From contig JANBRJ010000130.1 of NCBI GenBank assembly GCA_027577595.1, forward strand, positions 1-34,916: DNA of 34,916 nt, read 5' to 3'. Origin of the DNA: Coemansia sp. RSA 487 (Eukaryota; Kickxellomycota; Kickxellomycetes; Kickxellales; Kickxellaceae). Positions within the stretch are counted from its first letter, which is position 1. Each line of letters begins with the position of its first letter. Position numbers and translations under genes: made by a program. The notes under the pieces are model-generated. The model did no database searches. It was not told the DNA's origin and saw nothing but the letters and a program-made list of their open reading frames with translations. This document shows positions 25,201 through 33,538 of the stretch, piece after piece.

Positions 25201-26319
25201 ATGGTCTCCTTTGTTACACTTTCCATTGCTTTTATCGCATCCGCTGCCACTGGTGGAATCAGCGGCGTTTACGGTTCAGCTGATATGCTCGAGAGACGCA
25301 TTGTAGGCGGCGGCGCATTGGATGCTAGCCATGACTACTCGTTTCTCACCAACATCCTGGCCACAGTTGACGGCAAAGCCGCATATGCGTGCACTGGTGC
25401 ACTGGTTGCGCCAAATGTCGTTATTGCGCCAGCATCGTGCGTGGCAAACTCTGTAAGCAGCAAGGCGCTGCAGCCCAACCAGGTGGTAGTCGGGCAAGGA
25501 AACCCATCGACGATGCTTGCGCTAGTATCCAAGGGCTCGTCAGTTGATTTAAGCAAAGCAGTGTCTGGCGGTGGGTACGCGTATCCCACTTCGGTTACGT
25601 CGCACCCAGGCTATGACTCCATTGCATTCACCGACAACATTGCGGCACTGGTGCTGTCGCAGCCGCTTGCGTCAAAGGCAACGAGTGCCAAGCTGATCAT
25701 CAAACCGTCTACTGATTCAGGCGCTTCCTACACTGCGGTCGGATGGGGCATTGCGTCGGCCACCAATGCCACAGACTACTCGCAGGCGCCGCTCCAACTG
25801 CCGCTGACGGTTGCTAGCAATGATACCTGCACGGAGATTTGGGCACCCTACAAAAGCCTGACGAATTCGCTGTGCCTTGAGCCATTGGACAGCACCAAGG
25901 CCAATGTGTGCACAGGCGACGGGCTTCTTATCAAGACCAACGGCCAAACTGCTGCCATCGCTGGGCTTCTGAATATTGTGGCAGCAGAGGGCGAGGTCCC
26001 GGCGTATCAGTGCGCGGGGTCTTCGGGAACTGTGGACTTTTTCACGACGTTTGCCAACTACGTCAGCTGGTTGACACAAGTGACGCCATTGGAATCGTCT
26101 GCCTTTGTGTCAACCGATTCCTTTGACTACCAGAACGCTGCTGGCGCCGCCCAATCCAGCAACGATGATTCCGAGTCGGACAGCTCTAATGCGGAGAGCA
26201 ACACTTCGGAAGAAAGCGAACTGACCAATGTCGAGTCGTCCGAGTCCGGTGCAGCTGGCGGCTTGTTTGCACCAACCCTGGCCGCTTCTGTTGCTGTAAG
26301 TGTTTTGCTACTTTTCTAG
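25201..26319 (+). CDS. GPI-anchored, catalytically dead trypsin-like protease homologue
   Basis: A signal peptide is followed by MLERR then IVGGG, a classic zymogen junction with a dibasic site. The S1 fold is visible through HPGYDS, FTDNIAALVL (Asp145 at the catalytic Asp position), VGWGIAS and NYVSWL. The catalytic His is replaced by Ser79 (APASC for AAHC) and the nucleophile by Gly241 (CTGDGLL for CQGDSGG); Asp189 is Asn235. The protein should therefore not cleave peptides. After the domain (about 34-293) comes an Asp/Glu/Ser/Asn-rich stalk (about 315-350), then ESGAAGG and a hydrophobic tail ending SVAVSVLLLF. This is a typical GPI signal with a likely omega site at Ser/Gly/Ala near 347-350. 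It would sit on the plasma membrane or wall, perhaps as a binding protein, decoy or adhesin. The function is inference. Confidence 0.85.
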   Translation: MVSFVTLSIAFIASAATGGISGVYGSADMLERRIVGGGALDASHDYSFLTNILATVDGKAAYACTGALVAPNVVIAPASCVANSVSSKALQPNQVVVGQGNPSTMLALVSKGSSVDLSKAVSGGGYAYPTSVTSHPGYDSIAFTDNIAALVLSQPLASKATSAKLIIKPSTDSGASYTAVGWGIASATNATDYSQAPLQLPLTVASNDTCTEIWAPYKSLTNSLCLEPLDSTKANVCTGDGLLIKTNGQTAAIAGLLNIVAAEGEVPAYQCAGSSGTVDFFTTFANYVSWLTQVTPLESSAFVSTDSFDYQNAAGAAQSSNDDSESDSSNAESNTSEESELTNVESSESGAAGGLFAPTLAASVAVSVLLLF

Positions 26320-26652
26320 AAATAGCGGTGTTTTTTGGAGATTTTCTTTGGTTGCCCAGCATTTCCAGCAATAAACACAGTTTAAATACAGCCTCTGCAA
26401 TATGGACATTTACGAATGCAAGCGATTTTTTTAATTGATAATTGACAATATTAATCTGCCCTGAAAATCAGACATGATGCAATTATGACGCCTTGATTTT
26501 GAAGTCCACGTCAGCAGCCACTACAAAAAATGCCAAGCCTTGGTCGCTCCCTATTAATCCAGATCCTCTCTCTTTCCTCACAGCTGGATTTTATCATTCA
26601 TTCTTTTTTCCTTCTGAATCTTATTTCTGGCCCCTTTTCTCTTGTTTGAATC
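26320..26652. other. Intergenic between protease homologue and SppA-like gene
   Basis: AT-rich with an AATAAA at 26371-26376, a likely 3'-end signal of the upstream gene, and a pyrimidine-rich leader at 26565-26645 before the next ATG. No gene seen. Confidence 0.4.
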
Positions 26653-28482
26653 ATGTTTCGTCGTTATGCCAGTGTTGCGTGGAAGTACAAGAAGACCACG
26701 CTCTTCGCCGTGGGTGCCACTTTCGCAGGGTACCGCTTGACAAAAATGCGACTGGCAAAAACTGCCAGCCTGACGATCCATCCGCAAACAGTTCTTACGT
26801 GGCGTATCACCGATGGATTGATAGTCGAGTCGCCAACACAGGTTGATATGGGAGACTCGGGGTTGTTAAGCAAGATACTGAACAATGCCCTTCGCGACCC
26901 TGACGAAATAACCGTGCTTGAAGCGTTGCTTTCCCTAGAGCTGGCCGCCAAGGATCCACGTATCGAGGCGATAGCTATTGATTTGACCACAAGCTCCAAA
27001 AACGGTCGCGGCAACGCAGGGTCAGCTGGTATCTCGATGGCTCAAGCCCAGGAACTGCGCGCTGCGCTATTGAACTTTAGGGAGCTCAAGAAACAGCAGC
27101 ATGGAGCTGATAGTGGACGGGTCTACTTTTACGTTGACTCATTTGACGACCAAGCTACGTACTACTTGGCATCAGCGTGTAGTGACATTATTGTCCAGCC
27201 CAGCGGAACCCTGCCTCTGACTGGAGTGTTTGCAACGCAATTCTTTGTCCGCCGTCTTGCAGACAAGCTTGGCATAAAGCCGGTTGCCGAGAGCCGCAAA
27301 GACTACAAGAGCGTCATGTCAATGCTCACAGAGACAAAGATGCCTGCAAAGCAGCGCGAAAACATGGCCAGTATGCTCGAGTCCTTGAACGATATGCTTG
27401 TTTCTGATATCGTCGGTTTCAATCCAGAGGGCGCAACAGAGCCGTTGACTACAGAGGCTGTGCGCAAAGCAATGGCTGAGGGTCCGCTCTCTGCACCTGA
27501 AGCCGTCGACAGGCATCTGATATCGCGCTGCGGTTACGCACTCGATGTGAAATCGATCATTGGGCCACGCAAGTCGTTTGGTATCTCCGCATACAGAGTT
27601 GTACGTCAAAAGGAGTTGAGTCGGCTAAATGCAGAAGCGACAGACACCGTTGGTGTTGTTTACCTTCTTGGCGCTATCCAACGCAATGGAATGCATAGCG
27701 CCAGATCTATTGCCAACACCTTGTTAACCACAGCTGAAGACTCATCGGTCTCGGCCATTGTCCTTCGCATCGACTCTGGTGGCGGTGATGTCGTTGCCAG
27801 CGAAACCATTGCCTGTGCAGTTGAACACATCCAGAACACAGTTGGAAAGCCTGTCATTGCTAGCTACGGAAGCACTTCTGCGTCAGGCGCTGTCTTTGCC
27901 TCAGCCATGTGCCGCAAAATCTTTGCTGACCCAGCAACTGTCACTGGCAGCATCGGTGTTGCTTCGGTGCGGCCAGTATTTACAGACAAGCTGCTCGATT
28001 ATGCGGGTCTCAATATCGAGGAGCTGCGCACCGTCGACAACCGCACTTTCTCGCTGATTGAAGAGTCTTCTGGCGCCGAGCTGCAGCGCTTCAAGAAGAG
28101 AATTGATCAGACCTACGACGATTTTGTCGGTCGTGTTGCCAAGGGCCGCAACTTTACATCCGAACAAGCAGAAGCTGTTGCCCAAGGCCAAGTGTTTACA
28201 GGCGCACAAGCCAAGGCAAACGGGCTTGTGGATGAGCTTGGCGGCTTAACGCGCGCTATAGAGGCGGCTGCGCAGCTCGGACACAAGACAGATGACAAGT
28301 ACGAGGCTGATATTACGGAGAATGTAAGCGTCAAGGTCTCTGTGCCGAAAACAATGGTTGGTCTAAGGCATTTGACCAAACCACTTGTGTCGCAGATGCT
28401 GCGTGCGGAAGCTGAACGCCTACTGCTCCAAGAAACTTCACAAAACGTGGATGCAAAGCTAGATGACATTTACTTTAAGTAG
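26653..28482 (+). CDS. SppA-type signal peptide peptidase (peptidase family S49), probably mitochondrial
   Basis: The 609-residue protein has the two-domain layout of the long (67K, E. coli-type) SppA. The catalytic Lys is Lys219 in SRKDYKSVM and the Ser is Ser411 in GSTSASGAVF, matching the E. coli Lys209/Ser409 pair in context and spacing. LRIDSGGGDVVASE and ADPATVTGSIGVASVRPVF are further S49 hallmarks. Bacterial SppA digests leftover signal peptides in the membrane, and plant forms sit on thylakoids. The N-terminus (MFRRYASVAWKYKKTTLFAV) is basic and amphipathic then hydrophobic, consistent with a mitochondrial presequence and a membrane anchor. Yeast has no S49 enzyme, so its presence in a fungus is notable. 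Origin (organelle-derived or transfer) is not decidable here. Single exon, intact. Confidence 0.9.
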   Translation: MFRRYASVAWKYKKTTLFAVGATFAGYRLTKMRLAKTASLTIHPQTVLTWRITDGLIVESPTQVDMGDSGLLSKILNNALRDPDEITVLEALLSLELAAKDPRIEAIAIDLTTSSKNGRGNAGSAGISMAQAQELRAALLNFRELKKQQHGADSGRVYFYVDSFDDQATYYLASACSDIIVQPSGTLPLTGVFATQFFVRRLADKLGIKPVAESRKDYKSVMSMLTETKMPAKQRENMASMLESLNDMLVSDIVGFNPEGATEPLTTEAVRKAMAEGPLSAPEAVDRHLISRCGYALDVKSIIGPRKSFGISAYRVVRQKELSRLNAEATDTVGVVYLLGAIQRNGMHSARSIANTLLTTAEDSSVSAIVLRIDSGGGDVVASETIACAVEHIQNTVGKPVIASYGSTSASGAVFASAMCRKIFADPATVTGSIGVASVRPVFTDKLLDYAGLNIEELRTVDNRTFSLIEESSGAELQRFKKRIDQTYDDFVGRVAKGRNFTSEQAEAVAQGQVFTGAQAKANGLVDELGGLTRAIEAAAQLGHKTDDKYEADITENVSVKVSVPKTMVGLRHLTKPLVSQMLRAEAERLLLQETSQNVDAKLDDIYFK

Positions 28483-28818
28483 CAACTTGCTGATTGGTAC
28501 AATCTGTCTGAAACATTAATCTTTTATTAAATAAATTGTTTGACTTGAAGCGCTAGGAGCAACTGGTGGTTACAAATAAATGCAATTATTTGTATAGAGC
28601 AGAAATTTTAATTAGAGCAGGGACACATAAAGTCCTTTACGCTTTTAAAATGGTAAATTGAATGCCAAAACAGGATGCCAGCCAATCATATTACGATTTT
28701 CCATTCAAATGAATTTTGAAAAATAACAAAAACTCTGCTTTAAGTCTCTTGAAAGATATAGTATCAAACACCCCGATATCTCGACATATTGTGTTGGCTG
28801 GAAAAGTACAGCGAGACC

Positions 28819-28826
28819 TATAAAAA
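28819..28826 (+). promoter_or_regulatory. TATA box before a mini-ORF
   Basis: TATAAAAA lies 96-103 bases before the ATG at 28922. The leader between them is A/C-rich and without ATG, like the leader of the repeat-peptide precursor. Confidence 0.35.
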
Positions 28827-28921
28827 CTGAATCACCTGCGTTGCATTTCTGAAACAACTAAACCAAACCCACCACTCAACATATTGCTTTCGACTATACC
28901 AGCAACAGCTAAAGATAAAAT

Positions 28922-28993
28922 ATGCCGCCAGACAGACCTACCAAGCCAGCACTTCCACGTCATTACCTTAAACCCAAATCAAGACTTAAATAG
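28922..28993 (+). CDS. Possible mini-ORF or first exon (23 aa)
   Basis: Encodes MPPDRPTKPALPRHYLKPKS and three more residues, a very basic, Pro-rich peptide. The only support is the promoter-like setting: a TATA box and a clean leader with the same spacing as the secreted-peptide gene. It may be the first exon of a gene whose rest I cannot resolve, a short peptide gene, or the 5' end of a non-coding transcript. Confidence 0.22.
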   Translation: MPPDRPTKPALPRHYLKPKSRLK

Positions 28994-29613
28994 GGGGTTA
29001 TCATAAGTGTTTGCTAATTCAGCAGTGCTTTGTTTGGATACCTATCTAGGCAATGCGTATTGTACAGCGTGGTAAAAAGACAAATAACGAACGCAATAAA
29101 CATGCCAACAAGCAACGCACCGGATATATTTAGGACAGATGTTCAAATATTATTCGTTGGAGCTAGTTCAGAAGCGCGTAGTTTCATGTTTTATCAATGA
29201 ACATATTTTTAAACAATAAATTGCTGTAAACTCGCTTTTCAAGGGTTGTTAATCAAATTGAAAATATGACAACTGCCATATACTTTGTTTCATCGGCAAA
29301 AAGTATTTGTGCACACTTGCTTCCAGCTGTTCTAAATCGTGAAAGGCATCATTGGGGCTCATTGAATTTATAAACGCGAATTAGCCATTCGGTATCATGC
29401 AATGGAGTAATTAATGAATTGGTTGTGACTTTCGAAGCATTATGACCGCAAACATGTAAAGAACTCACTAGTTTACGTTGTTTTTAAAAGAGTGATGTTG
29501 ATTTATTGATTGGATCCAAATAAAAAGAGTACACACTACCACACCCATTCAAAATGAATACGTGTTCTTGGATAGAGTGCTAGACAAAAGTTATCCAAGT
29601 CGCGCCCAAGTGT

Positions 29614-29745
29614 TTACTTTGTCCCATTGGGATTTCCATCAGAATCATGCGACCTGTGTTTGTAAAACTCTGATTCTGGGATATTGTATGGCTTGCCGTT
29701 GTTTTTGCAGACAAAGCATGTTTGAGTGGGCTCACTAGAGTTCAT
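29614..29745 (-). CDS. Possible small Cys-containing protein (43 aa)
   Basis: The frame from 29745 encodes MNSSEPTQTCFVCKNNGKPY and 23 further polar residues ending DGNPNGTK. It has a CxxC pair and balanced, gene-like codon use in an AT-rich setting. A TATATAAA on the minus strand at about 29876-29883 lies about 130 bases upstream, but two short upstream ATGs occur in between. No family recognised; it could be a second exon of a longer gene. Confidence 0.28.
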   Translation of the reverse strand: MNSSEPTQTCFVCKNNGKPYNIPESEFYKHRSHDSDGNPNGTK

Positions 29746-30572
29746 TGTAACAAGGAGTATTTAATTTGTCTTTGTTTGTGCTGGAGAACTGTTGATATCC
29801 TGGGTATGTTGTCGGATGGCTATTCAGGGATGTTGTGCTTTTGATTGCATTTGGACATGGGGACCCAGAGTCGGTTTATATACGTTACATAGGCTTACTT
29901 CAGTCAGAGGGTGTTTGTTTCTTAACAACAGCGTCATTTGTCTCTTTTAATATTTAGAGTCAACAGAGCACTGTTAGGAAACAAGAGGAAAATACGATTA
30001 CTATCCACTCGATACTCCACGTGTGACATGCCAGTCTTTCCACTGTAAGATATTGAGATGACGTAGTGTAAAACTACCAATAAAGATACACGCAGATATT
30101 TTATATATAAAAATAGATATTTTACAAAGCCTTTTTAAGCAAAAGTTTGTAAATACTATCCATTTGCAAAAAGGAGTTCGGCAGGCGTAAATTCCCAACA
30201 AAACAAATACATGACTAGGACATTCCTTTTTACAGCAGATACAAAATGTGACGGAAACTTGAAGTGTGCAAGTAGAATATGAAATTGCACCATTGCTGAC
30301 TGGGAAAAACACACGTATTCGATTAATATAAGCAAGAAAAGCATGCGTGCGTCATAGCTCCCCAGTAAAAGTCACAGCCAATTAATATTTTATATGAAGA
30401 TGTGGTTAAATTATAATATTACTGAGCAATTTAGTTGGAAAAGGCAGATTAAAATTGCTGCCCGTATTTCAAAAGTCACGGACTGCTTTATATTACTCTT
30501 TTTGTAACAAATTGACCAAAGCAAATATTTTACTAATTTGAAGATGAATTGGTTGGATAAACCTGAAATTTC

Positions 30573-32101
30573 TCACCCGCTGCCTTGGATGGTAAATTTG
30601 AAAAGGTAGCTTATTCTAAAACAAATGACGATGCCGATGCCAAGCAAAAAATCTACCGACTTTTTATGTAGGCGCTCTATTGTCTCCCTGTATTTGTCAT
30701 ACAATCCGCTGGCAATAGCCTTCTTTGGTTCCCATTGGTATTTTCCTCTTTGGTCGTATGGTACTTCTGTAAATATAAAGTTGGCGCACAGAATTGCGAA
30801 TACTATTGACGCCAGCGCTATGGGCTCTTCAGATCCATCACCATCAAATTTGGTTATCCAGTGTTTGAAACGATAGCTCAGCGGATAATACTTGATATAA
30901 ATATCATCCACAAAGTTTCTGTTTTGTCCAACCTCATCCCCCAGTCCAAGGCCATCCTCTTTGAAGTAGCATAAAAGTCTTGTCAAATTTGGTAATTGTC
31001 TGATAAGGTTAATCATATCCAGCAAATTAAGCTCGGCATATTCCAAGCGCAAAACCTGGATATTTTCCGAGCAAGAGCGTATACGAGTGGATTCACCGAT
31101 ATCTTCATAAGTACAGGATTCTGACAATGAAATGAGCTTTGTCGATGGTGAGATAAGCCCGACAGCAGATTTGAGAAATAAAGTGTTTTCAGAATTATGG
31201 TAGGCAGAACCGTACTCTGCACGGTTTGATGAAACAAAGTCGTGAATAGCTACCACTGGCAAACGCTTTGTACTTTTGCCAAATATCAAGCAAATCGGTG
31301 TCAAATTTTATATAGAGGTATTCTAAAGTATCATCGTTTCCTCTAAATACTATACCATCGTCGAATACATACTTTGACGCCCATGTAAAGCAACACAGGG
31401 CTGGGAATAGTTTAACAGATTTGTCGATTTTAATTTTTTTCTCAAGCCATCCGCCAGAAGAGATGTCAAGCTCTAGCTTCTTCATTCGGGGATATACGAT
31501 TGGCTGGTCCATGTCATCAACAACAAGAGACTTCACCGCATGTAAATAATAGTGCGAAACTCTCAGTGACTACAATGTTTGTGCTGATTCATTGGCAATG
31601 TGGTGGAGAAGGTCAACGTTGAACATGCGGTTAATTTCCAGCTGGGTAAGTTTCGAGCAATTTGGCATGAACGAATATTCACTTGCTGGGCGAATCGGTT
31701 TTGCACTGAAATCCAGACTAGTCGCCTTTTGAGGATAACCAACAAAAGCTCGTCTATGTTCCATTTTGTCCTGTCGAATATAAATTGTAGCAAATAATCC
31801 CTGAATCCAAAGTCACGGATATCAACCTTTTGAAGCTTTGGCATTGCCATTCTTATGCTTTTGCAAACCACGCATACTCTTCAGCTCTTGGAGTTTTGTT
31901 TATCGCTTCGTGCTGTTCGTCTGAACCGGTGGTATCGATGCTCATGAAACGTGCCGACGGAAACACCAGGCTTTCAGGCCAAGTAGACGAATAGTCATTA
32001 CGTTTCTCCACGCTTGGAAGTCCACATTCATCTTTGAAAATAACCTCGACCTCCCTGACACAGATGAATAGCGCGGTCTTTGCCTTAATTATGCCTGGCA
32101 A
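30573..32101 (-). pseudogene. Broken member of a large F-box/LRR-like family
   Basis: Four overlapping or adjacent minus-strand frames (32101-31853, 31871-31563, 31536-31195, 31304-30573) read in order as one protein interrupted by frame changes near 31860, 31740 and 31240 and a TAG near 31572. Segments such as MPKLQKVDIRDFG, KLTQLEINRMFN, YPRMKKLELDI, DDTLEYLYIKFDTDLL and LRQLPNLTRLLCYF-like stretches have leucine-rich spacing. The C-terminal part (YIKYYPLSYRFKHW, IVFAILCANFIFTEV) resembles a multicopy family of uncharacterised F-box/LRR-like proteins that I associate with Kickxellales genomes; that match is from memory. The gene is clearly non-functional as read. A multi-intron gene is less likely because good GT-AG pairs are not seen at the breaks. 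Confidence 0.5.
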
Positions 32102-32479
32102 AATCTATCAAGATATTTTTGGTGCATAGGTTGTGCATCGAAAGTTGCAAACAGTGGCGATCAGCAGCAGATAATGCTTGCATGCAGACGCGGGTAAGCA
32201 CGCGACCCTTGATGCTGTATTTCGGTGCACAGGCAAGACAAACAAGCCTCGCGCAACAGAGGGATCCAAAGCTGCGTTTATTTTTACAAAAGGCCAACGG
32301 AAAGGAAAGTCGGAAGCGCCAACGAGGACCATTCCTGTGATACTGTGTTGTCTTTCAAAGCCCGTTTGCATGGCACAGCATGTTTGAACGACGCAGTGCA
32401 TGCGCATCGTGCAAAACTGGCGCACTTTCAAGAGACAAAGCACGAGTCTGCCTTGTTTTTGTGGTGCAAAGCGCAGGCG

Positions 32480-33280
32480 CTATCGGCAGTCTGCGCCAAG
32501 CTCGGTCTCGAGTGCATTGTCTACATGGGTTGCGAGGACATGCGCCGCCAGTCGCTCAATGTCCTCCGTATCCGCGGGCTTGGCGGCAAAGTCATCCCCG
32601 TAACAAAGGGATCGTGCGCTCTTAAGGACACCATCAACGAGGCCATGCGCGACTTGGTTTCAAACCTCGATACCACATACCATCTTGTCAGCTCGGCAAT
32701 CGGCTGCCATCTATTCCCAACAACGGCACGCGACTTTCGGCGTGTCATTGGAAATGAGACCAAAGAGCAGCTGAAGGCGCTGGCTGGCCGTCTACCCGAC
32801 ACACTGGTGGCATGCGTTGGCGGCGGCAGCAACGCGATTGGCATATTCCATCCATTTAGCATGAACAAGAGCGTCCGTCTTGTCGGGGCAGAGGCTGCAG
32901 GCAATGGCGTCGATACTTCTAGGCATTCGGCAACGATGTCTGCCGGGGCCCCGGGTGTGTTCCACGGCGCCAAGACGTATCTTCTACAAGACAAAAAGGG
33001 CCAGGTCATGGAGACACACTCCATCGCAGCTGGGCTTAACTATCCTGGTGTTGGACCTGAGCATTCGTGGCTCAAGTCGACTGGCCGTGCTGAGTACCAT
33101 GCTGTCACCGATGCCCAGGCGCTTGAGGGCTTCCGCAGCCTTGCTGAGCTGGAGAGCATCGTTCCGTCACTCGAAGAATCGCACGCTGTCTACCAAGCAA
33201 TGTAAGTTGCCTCAACTATGACCAGCAATGAGCTACTTGTCATTTGCATCAGTGACAATAGCGACAAAGGCTTGAGCTGA
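32480..33280 (+). pseudogene. Truncated tryptophan synthase beta-chain relic (TRP5 C-terminal half)
   Basis: From about 32489 the frame matches the C-terminal two-thirds of tryptophan synthase beta: VCAKLGLECIVYMG, KVIPVTKGSCALKDTINEAM, VACVGGGSNAIGIFHPF (the PLP phosphate loop), METHSIAAGLNYPGVGPEHS and EESHAVYQAM. A TAA at 33203-33205 interrupts it, but the same frame continues VASTMTSNELLVICIS to a TGA at 33278-33280, matching the normal C-terminal continuation. The N-terminal part with the catalytic PLP-lysine (HTGSHKIN in relatives) and the fused alpha domain of fungal TRP5 are absent. The 32225-32480 stretch shows no clear family match. It is a recent-looking gene fragment, presumably copied from a functional TRP5 elsewhere. 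Confidence 0.85.
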
Positions 33281-33538
33281 TCTTGCAAACACACTTCTAG
33301 CTTCTAGCTTTGATGAGAGATATGGCTCTGCGACTTCCATAAATCAAGCCCTTTCGTCAATACACCACACGACTAAAACGAAAACAAAAGCCACTTGCAT
33401 AAATTGCGCAGTATCAGAAAAGGGTTATTTTTTTGTAAGAAAATGGATTTCTTGCTCTTTTCCCTTTGCTCGCTTTATGTAAATGTGCAAATCTGCATTC
33501 TCAACAGTTTAGCAAACTTCTTTTTTTTTCATACGCCA
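33281..33538. other. Spacer and leader before the AAA-ATPase-like gene
   Basis: No gene. The T-run at about 33520-33529 lies directly before the chosen start at 33539. The frame is open upstream to an ATG at 33395, but the extra residues are Phe/Leu-rich leader-like sequence. Confidence 0.4.

Larger units (their letters stand above)
28483..30572. other. 2-kb AT-rich gene-poor region
   Basis: No long gene. The gap holds two short frames with well-placed TATA boxes (28922-28993 and 29614-29745, listed separately) and another unremarkable 32-codon frame at 29102-29200. The 103-residue minus-strand frame at 30001-30312 is Cys/Phe/Ile-rich with no family features and is probably chance. Confidence 0.45.

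Noticed and set aside
30001-30344. Minus-strand frames of 103 and 62 residues
   Set aside because: Cys/Phe/Ile-rich composition expected from AT-rich DNA, no motif, and two overlapping frames compete.
33180-33280. GTAAGT after the HAVYQA codons as an intron donor that would keep the TRP5 copy alive
   Set aside because: The same frame beyond the TAA matches the normal C-terminal continuation without splicing, so the stop interrupts coding sequence; the N-terminal half is also missing.
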